DNA from: Candidatus Zhuqueibacterota bacterium
Lineage (GTDB): Bacteria > Zhuqueibacterota > Zhuqueibacteria > Residuimicrobiales > Krinioviventaceae
Direction: 5' to 3'
Assembly: GCA_016934825.1 (NCBI GenBank)
Contig: JAFGSB010000030.1
Coordinates: 1 to 38,109, forward strand
Length of the DNA stretch: 38,109 nucleotides
Shown in pieces: positions 15,794 to 25,551 of the stretch; position 1 is the first letter of the stretch, and each line of letters starts with the position of its first letter. A program made the translations under genes and the position numbers. A model generated the notes under the pieces. It was not told the DNA's origin. It searched no databases and saw nothing but the letters and a program-made list of their open reading frames with translations.

Positions 15794-18568
15794 TCAGACA
15801 TTTAAAAAGATGATAACAGAGCGGCTTGTGCTGCCGTTCGGACTATCAAGTTTTATATTGACGATCGCTGTTTTACTTTGATCTTCCGGTTTCAGATCGT
15901 TTGTTAATTGTACCTGGTAAATTGTCGAACCCAGACCATAATTTTCCTTTTCCGGCATCAAATCCGTGGCCGATAATTTCCCATGCGTCGTTTCAGCAGT
16001 TAATTCGGAACCCGCTGCAACAGGATTTCCATTTATATCCCAAATCCGGATGGTCAAAGTGGCCACCTGACCGATATTCAGGGACGTTCTGTCCGTCGTA
16101 ACGGTGAATACATTGAGGGGGCCGCTGAATACGACAAACCCTATTCTCCAAACTTCCGCATCGTTGCCGTTTTGATCCCGGCCATGTGTTCTTGCCATTA
16201 CATAGGCGATACCGTCGTTCTCATTGCCGTCCCCTTCAAAATCCGGTATTGTGATCGGAATTTCAAGATTATTGGCGTTTGGATTCAGTATATGATGAGG
16301 ATTCATTGCGTTGGGATCATCGGATGAAACATAGGGCAATGGGTGTCCTGTAATCAATGTCGCGTTGCTTATGCCTTTTTCATCTGTTTCGGTATCTGTA
16401 GTTACAATACCGCCCGTTGTTCGAAGATAGACAGTCGTACCCTGGTCTACCGGATTATTGTATTTGTCTCCAACCGAAACGGTTAATTTAAAATCCGTTA
16501 ACAGCATCCAGCCGGGAAGATTCAGATAATCAAAAGCTATGGACATATGCCCGTCTACAGTATTGGGATCGGCGGGATCAATATAGATGTAAGCCGGCCC
16601 GGATCGAATGACTAAATTTGTCATTCGGGCGGAAATATCATAATCCTCCAGTTTGGCTTCCATTTCAACGGTTCCCGGCCGTATACCCGATCTGAGTTTG
16701 ATTTTTGCCTCTCCGTCGACTGTTTGGATGGGTATTGATTCGGTGGTCGATCCCGTTACGGCCGGTTCGAGGAACTCGCCGCCGCCGGGGCTGTTTCTTA
16801 TTGTAAATATTACATTAACATTGGAATTAATGGGCTTTCCCGTCTGGGTTAATACCTGGGCGGTTACTATGGTTTGCTCCAGATTGCCGGTTTCTTTTAC
16901 CCAGATAAATTTCGGATCGGCCGTTAATACGATGCTGTTTGGTATTTCGGGTGAAACCTCAACGCTTAATGTTCGAGTAATTCTTCCATATCGAATTGTA
17001 ATGTTTGCCGTGCCGGACGTTTTGGATGAGAACAGGGCGGTGGCAACCCCATATTCATCTGTGGGGGACGAATTGGTAATGATACCCAGGTTGGTTGAAA
17101 ATGTGATATTTGCATCGGGTATGGCGACTAAGGTTGTGGAGAGTTTCAACAATGCGGTAACTGTCGACGTCGTTATGCCGTCACCGGGAATGGTTGACGG
17201 ATTCGCATCCACTTCCAGTAATACGCCCAAAAGGGTTATTTGTTTTGTCGTCTCTATAGTATCAAATCTGGCCGTTATAAAATCGGTCAGGTCTGTTTCG
17301 CCAGCATCCGGCGTATAAATGACATTAGCCTGGCCATCTTCATTGGTGCGGGCAACACTGTCAATTGTTCCGTTAACGATAGAGAAATAAACGGCGCGAT
17401 TCACCAGAGGCTGGTATTGTTCATCAACCAGGGTGGCGGTTACGGGAACCTGTTCAATGCCGTTTCTGTAAACCTGTTTTTCAAAATCCAGTAAAAGCAG
17501 TTTACCCAATGGGGGTGTTAGACTTTCAACAAAGGCGATGTGTGATGTGTCCGCAATTTCTCCGAATTTGGCAATCACCTTTACATCGGGATTTATATTT
17601 TTGCTGCTTAAAAGAACCGCTTTTGCTTCTCCTTCTTCGTTGGTAGCGGCGGCCTCCGTGATGATGCCGTCCGAACTGGTAAAATGTATTTCGGCTGCGG
17701 CAATCGGATGGTTATTATGGGAAAACAGGCGAGCGGTTAAATTGAGTTTGCTGCTGCCGTCGGCCTTGACTTTGGCGGAATCCGGTAACAGGTCAATTTG
17801 CGGGGTCATGTATGTAATTGTTATTTTGTATGACAGTTTATTGCCGTATTCGATAAATATCGTGTCGGTTACGGATTGTTTTACCGACGTTATATTTGTC
17901 GAAGCCTGCCCCTTTTCGTCAGTTAACAACTCTTCGGCAACAGTTGTATATGCCGCTTTGAGGTGTATTTTGGCATTTCCGACAGCCATTTTACTTGTCG
18001 ACTCTTTTATATTAAAAGATAATAAAGCGGTGCTGATACCATCCGCCGGTAATTCGGTTTTATCGAGTTTGTAATCAACAGATACACCAAGAAAAATCAT
18101 ACTTATATTGGAAGAGTTCTGGGTGATTTGATTCTTTTTTGCAAGTTTTTTGGGAAGATAATTTTTGCCAAAATATAAGACCAGGTTTCGATTTGTCGTA
18201 TTTTTTTTCATTAAATCCTGATCGTCCGAAAGAGTAGCTGTTATCGTTACATTGATATCCTGTTCACTTGCCTGACTGGTGATGACGGCTACGGCTTCGC
18301 CAAAATCATTTGTAAATGCTGATTTTGTTATTGAGCCTTTAGTTGTGGAGAAATTTACCTTTGCATTCTTGACATAGCCGCTGGTATCGTAAACCACAGC
18401 AATAATGTTCGCGGTTGCTAATCCATCCGCCAATATTGCCGGGACAGAAGATGTCAGTTCTTCAATATTTTTATGACCGGTAACGGTCTTTTTGTCATCC
18501 TTGCAATAAAATGACAGAATTAAGCTGATTAACACGATTAAAACAATACCGTACTTTTTCATCTTCAT
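15794..18568 (-). CDS. large surface protein with about eight Ig-like (Big_1) domains
   Basis: 924 residues. The N-terminus (KMKKYGIVLIVLISLILSFYC) is a signal peptide ending in a cysteine near residue 22, possibly a lipoprotein with a poor lipobox. The rest is a chain of about eight bacterial Ig-like modules of roughly 85-110 residues. Each has the pattern of a start such as ADG or GDG, a VTATL-like strand, PV..A.V.F, and a T.E.G.A segment, as in invasin/intimin Big_1 domains. The last two modules are more divergent. There is no C-terminal sorting domain. It starts 52 bases after the DUF192-methyltransferase gene in the same direction, so it may be the distal gene of the Tad unit. A surface adhesin or stalk is the natural reading; its ligand is unknown. 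Confidence 0.85.
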   Translation of the reverse strand: MKMKKYGIVLIVLISLILSFYCKDDKKTVTGHKNIEELTSSVPAILADGLATANIIAVVYDTSGYVKNAKVNFSTTKGSITKSAFTNDFGEAVAVITSQASEQDINVTITATLSDDQDLMKKNTTNRNLVLYFGKNYLPKKLAKKNQITQNSSNISMIFLGVSVDYKLDKTELPADGISTALLSFNIKESTSKMAVGNAKIHLKAAYTTVAEELLTDEKGQASTNITSVKQSVTDTIFIEYGNKLSYKITITYMTPQIDLLPDSAKVKADGSSKLNLTARLFSHNNHPIAAAEIHFTSSDGIITEAAATNEEGEAKAVLLSSKNINPDVKVIAKFGEIADTSHIAFVESLTPPLGKLLLLDFEKQVYRNGIEQVPVTATLVDEQYQPLVNRAVYFSIVNGTIDSVARTNEDGQANVIYTPDAGETDLTDFITARFDTIETTKQITLLGVLLEVDANPSTIPGDGITTSTVTALLKLSTTLVAIPDANITFSTNLGIITNSSPTDEYGVATALFSSKTSGTANITIRYGRITRTLSVEVSPEIPNSIVLTADPKFIWVKETGNLEQTIVTAQVLTQTGKPINSNVNVIFTIRNSPGGGEFLEPAVTGSTTESIPIQTVDGEAKIKLRSGIRPGTVEMEAKLEDYDISARMTNLVIRSGPAYIYIDPADPNTVDGHMSIAFDYLNLPGWMLLTDFKLTVSVGDKYNNPVDQGTTVYLRTTGGIVTTDTETDEKGISNATLITGHPLPYVSSDDPNAMNPHHILNPNANNLEIPITIPDFEGDGNENDGIAYVMARTHGRDQNGNDAEVWRIGFVVFSGPLNVFTVTTDRTSLNIGQVATLTIRIWDINGNPVAAGSELTAETTHGKLSATDLMPEKENYGLGSTIYQVQLTNDLKPEDQSKTAIVNIKLDSPNGSTSRSVIIFLNV

Positions 18569-18620
18569 AACAATATAGGCCCTTTTCTAATGAAATTTTA
18601 AGTCAAATGATTCAGTAATA

Positions 18621-19598
18621 TTAATATATTCCTGGAATAAATCTATAAATGACCTTGGACGTATAAGTTTTATATTCATCATCCCGTAATAGTAATTTTT
18701 CTTCAGCGTGAGACCGGAATATTTGTCCGGCAATAATTGATATGGTAATAACAAGATTTTGTATATTCCAGTTACCCAATAAAAAACTGAGATAAAATAT
18801 CACTTCACTGGTGTATATAGGATGACGAATAAATTGATATGCACCGTTTTGTTTGATAATCCTGTTCGCGGGAATAATTCCAAAACTTCTGCCGATGCTC
18901 AGCAAAGAGAATATAAGTAATAAAATTCCAAGCAGTTGAAAACTTGTTGATACGAGTTGAATTGTTTGAACGGTTGTTGTCTCAGGTTTATAATTGAATG
19001 ATATGATCACTGTAATGAGTGCTATGCTCCAGTCCAGTATATTTCTGGTTGTTTTTTTGCTTTCTCTCCGCGTTAAAAATAAAAAGAATAATATTGTATT
19101 GACAAAAAATAATCCAAGTGTGCAAGGGCTCCCGGAATTTATAAAGTATTTAAAACAGTTGAACGCAAAAAATCCCCATAATAATGAAAGCGCCAAATTG
19201 ATTGGCCAGTGTAAAATGGTATAAAATGCCGAATAGTTTATTTTTTGCGATTCGTCTACCTGAAGCTGAATACGTTGCCCTTCTTCAAATGATGCGGCAT
19301 CGGTTTGTCCGTCGGCAAATTCAAGGACGGATTTTGCTTTAAAACAGTTTTTTGGGGTTTTATTCGGTTGAAGATGAGTAATTTTTTTTACTATTATCCC
19401 TTGTTTGTCAAGAAATAACAGATCAATCGGATACTTCATGCCCATCGTATGAATACTTGAACAGGAGGGGATGTATAATACTTTATTTTTATCGATATTA
19501 TCTGTACCTAAAAGACCGAAAAGACGACTCAAAAATTTGTCCGCTTTATAAACTTTATACGGGAGTACCCTGTTATTTGTCTGGTTTACGATTGGCAT
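18621..19598 (-). CDS. DUF192 domain fused to ICMT-like membrane methyltransferase
   Basis: 325 residues in two parts. Residues about 8-115 match the DUF192 family (KADKFLSRLFGLLG, CSSIHTMGMKYPIDLLFLD, VLEFADG). The C-terminal half has four or five hydrophobic segments and resembles isoprenylcysteine carboxyl methyltransferase/phospholipid methyltransferase proteins, including RHPIYTSEVIFYLSF and a late EEKLLLRDDEYKTYTSKV. DUF192 genes often accompany Tad loci, but the attached methyltransferase-like domain is unusual to me. It lies three bases after the small lipoprotein gene, within the Tad gene run. The methyl acceptor is unknown. DUF192 is well supported and the methyltransferase family is likely. 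Confidence 0.82.
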   Translation of the reverse strand: MPIVNQTNNRVLPYKVYKADKFLSRLFGLLGTDNIDKNKVLYIPSCSSIHTMGMKYPIDLLFLDKQGIIVKKITHLQPNKTPKNCFKAKSVLEFADGQTDAASFEEGQRIQLQVDESQKINYSAFYTILHWPINLALSLLWGFFAFNCFKYFINSGSPCTLGLFFVNTILFFLFLTRRESKKTTRNILDWSIALITVIISFNYKPETTTVQTIQLVSTSFQLLGILLLIFSLLSIGRSFGIIPANRIIKQNGAYQFIRHPIYTSEVIFYLSFLLGNWNIQNLVITISIIAGQIFRSHAEEKLLLRDDEYKTYTSKVIYRFIPGIY

Positions 19599-19601
19599 TG
19601 T

Positions 19602-19958
19602 TTACCATAGCTTAAAAATGATAATCTGGTCTTTAGGCACTGATTTGATCTCTTCAATAATATTCAAACTGTCATCTTGAAATTTATAATAATTTCCAAT
19701 GCTGTAAATAATATTATTCCGGGTGATTTGTACCAACTTGCCATATGTTCTGTTACCCTCTTTGTCCCAGAATTCGATAGGGGGCATTTTAGATTTATTA
19801 ATTTCCCGGAACATTTCGATATTGTTCAACATGTCATCAACGAGAATTATTTTCGGTGGATTTGGTTGAGCATTATATCGATTGAGAGTGTGGCTACATG
19901 CAGTAAAGAGGATTATCATCAAAAACGTACATAGTATAAAAAAATAATTTGATCGCAA
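19602..19958 (-). CDS. small lipoprotein of the Tad locus
   Basis: 118 residues with a clear lipoprotein signal (hydrophobic segment followed by the lipobox FTAC, Cys21). The mature part is soluble, with EFWDKEGNRTYGKLVQITRNNIIYSIGNYYKFQDDSLNIIEEIKSVP, and looks like a short beta-rich domain. No family is recognised. It is tightly packed between tadC (16 bases) and the DUF192 fusion (3 bases), in the position where other Tad loci carry TadD or pilotin-like lipoproteins. It has no TPR repeats, so it is not a TadD homologue. A role as secretin pilot or envelope anchor is speculation from context. Confidence 0.75.
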   Translation of the reverse strand: MRSNYFFILCTFLMIILFTACSHTLNRYNAQPNPPKIILVDDMLNNIEMFREINKSKMPPIEFWDKEGNRTYGKLVQITRNNIIYSIGNYYKFQDDSLNIIEEIKSVPKDQIIIFKLW

Positions 19959-19974
19959 TTTTCACCTCTCTTTA

Positions 19975-20931
19975 TTATTTTGGCGTCTCATTGAATGTGC
20001 GCATGATTTGAAGAAATCCCGGCCCTAACATAACGATCATCAAAGCAGGCAGGATGAACAACACGAGCGGAAAAAGCATTTTAATACCGGCTTTTGCCGC
20101 CTGTTCTTCCACACGTTGACGAATTCTCGTTCGTAAAGAATCCGAATGTGTTCGCAGGGTCTGAGCAATACTGCTGCCCATACGGTCGGCCATAATTATA
20201 GCGCTGACAAGTATTCTCAGGTCCTGAATTTTGTTCCGATCGCTGAGATTCCGTAAGGCCTTTTCACGGGTAAAACCTGTTCTCATTTCCTGGTTGACCA
20301 ATATAAATTCTTCACTGAGTTGCTTACAACGCATATGTAGTTCCTGCCCAACCTTTAGAATAGCTGCATTCAGCCCCATACCGGCTTCCACACAGGTAAC
20401 GAGCAGGTCAAGGGCGTCTGCCAAACTGCTGCCGATTTGTTCTTGTCTTTTTCGGATTTGCGCGTTTAAAAATGCTTGAGGCAACAGATAGCCCATAAGG
20501 GTCATTAATGGAATCATTGTAAAGAAAGAACCTGCCATGCGGTTGCTTATGATTCCCAAATATATATACAGGACCGTAAAAACAATGGCGCTCGATATTC
20601 TTATTCCTATATAATTACGGAGATGCTGTTCTTTACGATAACCGGCATACAAAAGTGATTTTCTTATTTTTGATAGTTTTTCTTCATTGGTTGAATATAA
20701 TTGACCAACACTGGTTATTATTTTTTCTATTTTGGGAGATATTTTTTTATCTTTTTCGATTGCAGGTTTGGTAATATCTATGGCTTTGGGCTGATATCGG
20801 GATTGGTAACTTTTTATATCATGTAGTTTGTTGGTATAGTTATCCGTTTTCTGCCTTAAAACGTTCATAATGGTAACAGAAAACATGAATACTGTGATAA
20901 AGATTGAACCGAATATAATATAAGTGGACAT
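19975..20931 (-). CDS. tadC: Tad pilus inner-membrane platform protein TadC
   Basis: 318 residues, type II secretion F-domain family. There is an N-terminal membrane segment (TYIIFGSIFITVFMFSVTIM), a cytoplasmic region, two central hydrophobic segments, and a C-terminal hairpin (MLFPLVLFILPALMIVMLGPGF). The T2SSF core is LADALDLLVTCVEAGMGLNAAILKV ... DLRILVSAIIMADRMGSSIAQTL. TadC pairs with TadB to form the inner-membrane base on which the CpaF ATPase acts. It starts seven bases after the tadB stop. Confidence 0.95.
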   Translation of the reverse strand: MSTYIIFGSIFITVFMFSVTIMNVLRQKTDNYTNKLHDIKSYQSRYQPKAIDITKPAIEKDKKISPKIEKIITSVGQLYSTNEEKLSKIRKSLLYAGYRKEQHLRNYIGIRISSAIVFTVLYIYLGIISNRMAGSFFTMIPLMTLMGYLLPQAFLNAQIRKRQEQIGSSLADALDLLVTCVEAGMGLNAAILKVGQELHMRCKQLSEEFILVNQEMRTGFTREKALRNLSDRNKIQDLRILVSAIIMADRMGSSIAQTLRTHSDSLRTRIRQRVEEQAAKAGIKMLFPLVLFILPALMIVMLGPGFLQIMRTFNETPK

Positions 20932-20938
20932 ATTAATC

Positions 20939-21910
20939 TCAAGTCAGTTTAATAGATATGATTTTCTTAATGGATAAAAAGCCTAAAATTTGCAAAATGA
21001 CAGCTAACGCCAAAAGTTTTTTCCCGTCCGGCTCATAAAATAAAACATTTATATAATCCGGATTTATTATTCGAATAAATATAATAAAGGCAATTGGCAG
21101 CGAACCGACAACAAAAGCGGAAAAGCGGGCCTGGGCAGTATAGACCCGGATTTGACCCATTAATTTAAATCTTTCCCGAATCGTATAACTGATGGAATTC
21201 AGGATTTCAGCAAGATTGCCTCCCGTATCCTTTTGCAGGGATACAGCGGTAATAAATAGCTTCAGATCCAAACTTTCTACTCTGTTTGATAAATTAGTCA
21301 GCGCTTCAATTAATGGTATACCTAAATTCTGTTCCTCAAATGTTTTACGGAATTCAATTCCAACAGGATCCGGCGATTCATTGGCTACCATTAATAAAGC
21401 TTTATTGAATGCATTTCCGGATTTAATTGCGTCCGCCATCATATCTATGGCATCCGGAAATTCTTTAGTAAAATTCCGAATTCGCTTGGATTTAAGAATT
21501 TTTATATTCAAGACCGGGAGCAACAACATACCGGCGCCAAAAGTTATCGCTAACAGGGGACTGCCCATTTTTATTCCCAGGAAAAAGCCTATTAATCCAA
21601 ATAATATCATATATATAAAAAGGCGATCCAGTTTCATCGGATTCCCGGCTTGATCCAGTAATCTCTGCAATTTTTTGGAAAACTTGAAATTTTCAAATAC
21701 CCGGTTCAATAAAGGATTTTGACTATAACTTTCATCTTTAATAATGAATGGGACTTCACCCGGTTTAAGTTTCTGAGAATCTGAATATTGTGATACTTTT
21801 TTCTTTATTTGTGTATCTAATCCCTGTACTCTTCTGCGAAGAGCTAAAAATATTGTCGATATAATAATAAATATTGAAAAAAATAAAGCGCCGATCATTA
21901 TTTCAATCAT
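20939..21910 (-). CDS. tadB: Tad pilus inner-membrane platform protein TadB
   Basis: 323 residues with a hydrophobic N-terminus, a central pair of membrane segments (LFIYMILFGLIGFFLGI, LLAITFGAGMLLLPVLNI), the T2SSF domain (EFPDAIDMMADAIKSGNAFNKALLMV ... LDLKLFITAVSLQKDTGGNLAEIL) and C-terminal membrane segments. The TGGNLAEIL element is typical of TadB. Its start overlaps the cpaF stop by one base, so it is translationally linked to the motor ATPase. Confidence 0.95.
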   Translation of the reverse strand: MIEIMIGALFFSIFIIISTIFLALRRRVQGLDTQIKKKVSQYSDSQKLKPGEVPFIIKDESYSQNPLLNRVFENFKFSKKLQRLLDQAGNPMKLDRLFIYMILFGLIGFFLGIKMGSPLLAITFGAGMLLLPVLNIKILKSKRIRNFTKEFPDAIDMMADAIKSGNAFNKALLMVANESPDPVGIEFRKTFEEQNLGIPLIEALTNLSNRVESLDLKLFITAVSLQKDTGGNLAEILNSISYTIRERFKLMGQIRVYTAQARFSAFVVGSLPIAFIIFIRIINPDYINVLFYEPDGKKLLALAVILQILGFLSIKKIISIKLT

Positions 21911-23349
21911 TATGCTACTTCCTTCTCATTTTTTTTCTCTTCCTCTTCTTCAAAATCGTGAATGATTTTTGGATCAAAAACATCGATCGGCAATGATATA
22001 CCGGAAGTTTCCACCTGTTCAGCGAATTTCGGCCGTATTCCTGTTGTACGGTAACCCCCCAACACTCTACCATCTTCCCGAACTCCCATTTTTTCATATA
22101 CAAATATATCCTGCAACGAGATCGTATCTCCTTCCATACCGGTAATTTCCGTGATTTTGACAATTTTACGTGTTCCATCGCTTAATCTTGTACCCTGTAT
22201 GATGACATCAATGGCAGAGCTGATCTGCTCCCGCATGGCTTTATCGGTCAAATTACCGCCGGCCATCAGGATCATGGTTTCCAGTCTCCGGAGCGCGTCC
22301 CGGGGATTGTTTGCATGTATAGTTGAGAGCGAACCATCATGCCCCGTATTCATGGCCTGGAGCATGTCCAGGGCTTCTGCCCCACGAACCTCTCCCAATA
22401 CTATCCGGTCCGGACGCATACGCAAGGCATTACGAACCAGATCGCGCTGAGTTACCTGACCTTTACCCTCGATGTTGGCCGGACGTGTTTCCAGTCTGAC
22501 AACATGATCTTGTTGTAATTGTAATTCAGCGGCGTCTTCAACGGTTACAATCCGTTCGCTTCCCGGGATATAATGTGATAATATATTTAATAATGTTGTT
22601 TTACCGGAACCTGTACCGCCCGAAATTAAAACATTCAGCCGTGCTTTCACCATGGCGCTGAACATCTTGGCCATTTCAGGTGTCATGGATCTCAGTTCAA
22701 TTAAATCATCAATGGATAATTTTCTGATTCCGAATTTACGTATCGATAATATGGGCCCGTCAATGGCCAGAGGAGGAATGATGGCATTTACTCGTGAACC
22801 GTCCAAAAGTCTTGCATCGACCATAGGTGATGATTCATCAATACGTCGACCGACTTCGGAAACGATTCGGTCGATAATATGCAGTAAATGATTATCATCT
22901 TTAAATACCGTATTTGTCAATTCCAGTTTCCCAAAACGTTCAATATATACCTGTTTGTATGTATTCACCAGAATATCGGATATTGTATGATCATGTAATA
23001 ACGGCTCCAGAGGACCCAGACCAAAGGTTTCGTTGAGAATTTCTTCAATCAGTTTATCCCGGCTGATTTCTATGGTAAAATCCGATTCTTCGGTCAATAA
23101 ATTTTCAACCACTTCACGAACCTGACCACGCAGGTCATCTTTGGATAATGTGTCCAGTTTTGTCAGGTCCAGACGATCGATCAGATTTCTATGAATTTTT
23201 TCCTTTAATTCATTGGACCGGGAAATTGGTCTTTGGAGCGTTTCTATCTTGGGTACCGGTTTTTTTAATACAGGCTTTTGTTTTTCTTCTGTTTTTTGTA
23301 CTGCTTCAGTACTTTTTCTGTCAATATTTAGTCGACTGAGTAATCCCAT
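21910..23349 (-). CDS. cpaF: Tad pilus motor ATPase CpaF/TadA
   Basis: 479-residue secretion ATPase of the VirB11/GspE superfamily. Walker A is GGTGSGKTT at 244-252. The Walker B region is [28 protein letters not shown], followed by the histidine box [18 protein letters not shown]. The N-terminal domain contains [19 protein letters not shown], typical of CpaF. It powers Flp pilus assembly from the cytoplasmic face. The gene begins eight bases after the cpaE stop. The C-terminus is an acidic-basic tail ([11 protein letters not shown]) that probably varies between species. Confidence 0.97.
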   Translation of the reverse strand: MGLLSRLNIDRKSTEAVQKTEEKQKPVLKKPVPKIETLQRPISRSNELKEKIHRNLIDRLDLTKLDTLSKDDLRGQVREVVENLLTEESDFTIEISRDKLIEEILNETFGLGPLEPLLHDHTISDILVNTYKQVYIERFGKLELTNTVFKDDNHLLHIIDRIVSEVGRRIDESSPMVDARLLDGSRVNAIIPPLAIDGPILSIRKFGIRKLSIDDLIELRSMTPEMAKMFSAMVKARLNVLISGGTGSGKTTLLNILSHYIPGSERIVTVEDAAELQLQQDHVVRLETRPANIEGKGQVTQRDLVRNALRMRPDRIVLGEVRGAEALDMLQAMNTGHDGSLSTIHANNPRDALRRLETMILMAGGNLTDKAMREQISSAIDVIIQGTRLSDGTRKIVKITEITGMEGDTISLQDIFVYEKMGVREDGRVLGGYRTTGIRPKFAEQVETSGISLPIDVFDPKIIHDFEEEEEKKNEKEVA

Positions 23350-23357
23350 TTTTTTCT

Positions 23358-24551
23358 CTATTTTTTGATCAGTTTTTTGAGCAGACTTTTAGATTTTTTA
23401 TCTTCTTTTTGTATTGATAGTTTACCATTCAATTTCGAGATCAGATCATCAAAACTTACGCTCATTTTGGATTTAGGCATCATCTGCGTAATCGGTGTGC
23501 CCTGATTGATTGAATCAATAACATTTGCATAGGTTTGATTGGGAATTTTTAAAAATATGGGGTAGTCAATTGTCTTTTCAAGCGTTTCGGATGTAAAGCC
23601 GTTTTGTGTAGCAAAACGATTCAGTACCAGCCTTACTTTATCTTTATCATATCCCATGCGTTTAAAAAGGTCCAGACAGCTTTTGGCATTATATATCGTT
23701 GCGATTTCTATATTGGCAATTGCTAAAATCAAATCTGATGAATCCAGCGCCTTGATGTTCAAATCATCAAATTCCCGACTGGAATCGATAATGATAAAAT
23801 CAAATAAATTTTTCAATATATTTAATATTTTTTCAACCTGAATCCCTTTAAGGGATTCGGAATCCTCCAAACGGGAAGGACCCGGCAGCATACAAACTCC
23901 GGATGAATGCTTTGGTAATGACTTTTTTAAGCGTTCTCCATCAATGTTGGTTAAATTCAGAGCCACATCCATAATGGAAAATTTTGGTTTTATGTTTAAA
24001 TACAGGGCGGCGTTTCCCAGTTTGAAATTAAAATCAACCAGAACAACATCTTTATTACTTTTTTTCCTCAATAACACCGCCAGGTTGGTTGCAACGGTAG
24101 TTGCCCCAACTCCGCCTTTTACACCAAAAATAGATATTATTTTACCGTCGCGGCCCTTACCGATTGATGATCTTTCTTTAAATTCGAGATAATTATTGAT
24201 TGCGGTAATCAGTTCTTCTTTTTTAAAAGGTTGAATAATGAACTCACGTGCACCGGCCCGCATGGAACGGATAATAATTTCAGGATAAGCCTGCGGACTG
24301 GATAAAAACAGGGTAACATTCGGAAGATTAGTGGAAATCCTTTCCGCCAGATTTAATGCTTTTTCTTCCGCCTGATATAAATTAATTATGACGATATCGG
24401 GATTTTCATTTTTTATAATATCATACCCATCCAGAAATTGTGAGGTTTGCGCCACAATCTCAGCATTGGGTATGTCCTTTATGATTTTTCTAACTGTACT
24501 TTCTTCAGTTTCAGATAGATTTACTACAACAATTTTAATGTTATTTCCCAT
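23358..24551 (-). CDS. cpaE: CpaE/TadZ pilus localisation ATPase
   Basis: 397 residues. The first 125 form an atypical receiver domain ([42 protein letters not shown]); the usual phosphoacceptor Asp is replaced in INLY. The rest is a MinD/ParA-like ATPase with KGGVGATT at 145-152. The signature first lysine is kept but the P-loop lysine is Ala150, as seen in many CpaE/TadZ proteins. [17 protein letters not shown] and [13 protein letters not shown] follow. TadZ/CpaE proteins mark the pole or assembly site for the Tad machine. It lies between tadG and cpaF with short gaps. Confidence 0.94.
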   Translation of the reverse strand: MGNNIKIVVVNLSETEESTVRKIIKDIPNAEIVAQTSQFLDGYDIIKNENPDIVIINLYQAEEKALNLAERISTNLPNVTLFLSSPQAYPEIIIRSMRAGAREFIIQPFKKEELITAINNYLEFKERSSIGKGRDGKIISIFGVKGGVGATTVATNLAVLLRKKSNKDVVLVDFNFKLGNAALYLNIKPKFSIMDVALNLTNIDGERLKKSLPKHSSGVCMLPGPSRLEDSESLKGIQVEKILNILKNLFDFIIIDSSREFDDLNIKALDSSDLILAIANIEIATIYNAKSCLDLFKRMGYDKDKVRLVLNRFATQNGFTSETLEKTIDYPIFLKIPNQTYANVIDSINQGTPITQMMPKSKMSVSFDDLISKLNGKLSIQKEDKKSKSLLKKLIKK

Positions 24552-24569
24552 TAAATTATATACTTCTTT

Positions 24570-25532
24570 TTATTTTATTAACCTTACACCATTTAATGTT
24601 GAATTGATTTGACCTGAAGCGCCAAAACCGGATGTCGTGATCTCTAAAAAGACACCCTGCACATTTCGACCCGACATTCCCATAAGGAAAAACGAGCCCA
24701 GCCCGACGACGGTTACGGTATTCCTTCCCGAATCCGGGGCCAGATTACTATCATACAACGGCACTTTGATAATTCGGGGACTTGAGAAACCGGGATATGC
24801 GGAATCCGCAACTTTGTTTCCGTCCCAGTTTGCGTTCGGATCCATATCAATTAAGGCATTCACTCCCTGCACTGTGGGTCCGACCTGGTTACCCGGCTCT
24901 ACTTGCAGAATATCATCGATGAAAACGTCACAACCGGCGCCGTCAAGAATTTTTTGTTCATATATCTGCGCCCCCACTTCGGGTGTGCCGCGATTTAAAG
25001 GCGGGTAATCTACCGGGTAAAAGAATCCCGAACTGGTTCCCTCCGCGCCAAGTTCGCCCGCTTTGATAAGAACCGGCGCCCCAAGCGGCCACTGCATATC
25101 CGGTATCGCCCATGGTTTCAGATCACCGGTACCTTTAAGTTTACCAATTTCGGCCGTGGCTTCCGCGTAAATTGCCGCCTGATCAAGGCCAAGAACCCTC
25201 GCGAAAAATAAATTCACATTGACAGTGTTCTCGACACGTATCTGGTTTGCAGTCGGAAAAGAAATATCAGACAGACCTAACACAACGGGCTGATTCATAC
25301 AATCATTTAAACTGGCAAAGTGTACCGCGCGGTTTGTCGCATCCGCCTGACTGACCAGTAAACCGTTGGCGCCCGCCAGCGCGGCGGCGTCAACCGCTGC
25401 CTGTAATTGATTTTTTGTCGTAACCATATAACCAACATCTATCGAAAGGGCCATAAATCCAATAATAACGACCATAGCAAGAGCTGTTGTAACAATTACA
25501 GAACCCTTTTTACTTTTAATCATTTTTTTCAT
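24570..25532 (-). CDS. tadG: TadG-like pseudopilin/pilus assembly protein
   Basis: 320 residues with one N-terminal membrane segment preceded by lysines (MIKSKKGSVIVTTALAMVVIIGFMALSIDVGYMV), then QLQAAVDAAALAGANGL, the hallmark of the Flp pilus-assembly TadE/G-like family. The large C-terminal part is periplasmic and beta-rich, with two cysteines. It is likely a minor pseudopilin or anchor in the Tad machine. It lies between the secretin gene and cpaE. It lacks the von Willebrand A domain of some longer TadG proteins. Confidence 0.9.
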   Translation of the reverse strand: MKKMIKSKKGSVIVTTALAMVVIIGFMALSIDVGYMVTTKNQLQAAVDAAALAGANGLLVSQADATNRAVHFASLNDCMNQPVVLGLSDISFPTANQIRVENTVNVNLFFARVLGLDQAAIYAEATAEIGKLKGTGDLKPWAIPDMQWPLGAPVLIKAGELGAEGTSSGFFYPVDYPPLNRGTPEVGAQIYEQKILDGAGCDVFIDDILQVEPGNQVGPTVQGVNALIDMDPNANWDGNKVADSAYPGFSSPRIIKVPLYDSNLAPDSGRNTVTVVGLGSFFLMGMSGRNVQGVFLEITTSGFGASGQINSTLNGVRLIK

Positions 25533-25551
25533 TTTAAGCTCATAAATTTTA

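Noticed and set aside
16653-17318. 221-codon open frame on the plus strand
   Set aside because: It lies wholly inside the 924-residue Ig-like gene on the opposite strand, has no recognisable domain, and its length follows from the repetitive composition of that gene.
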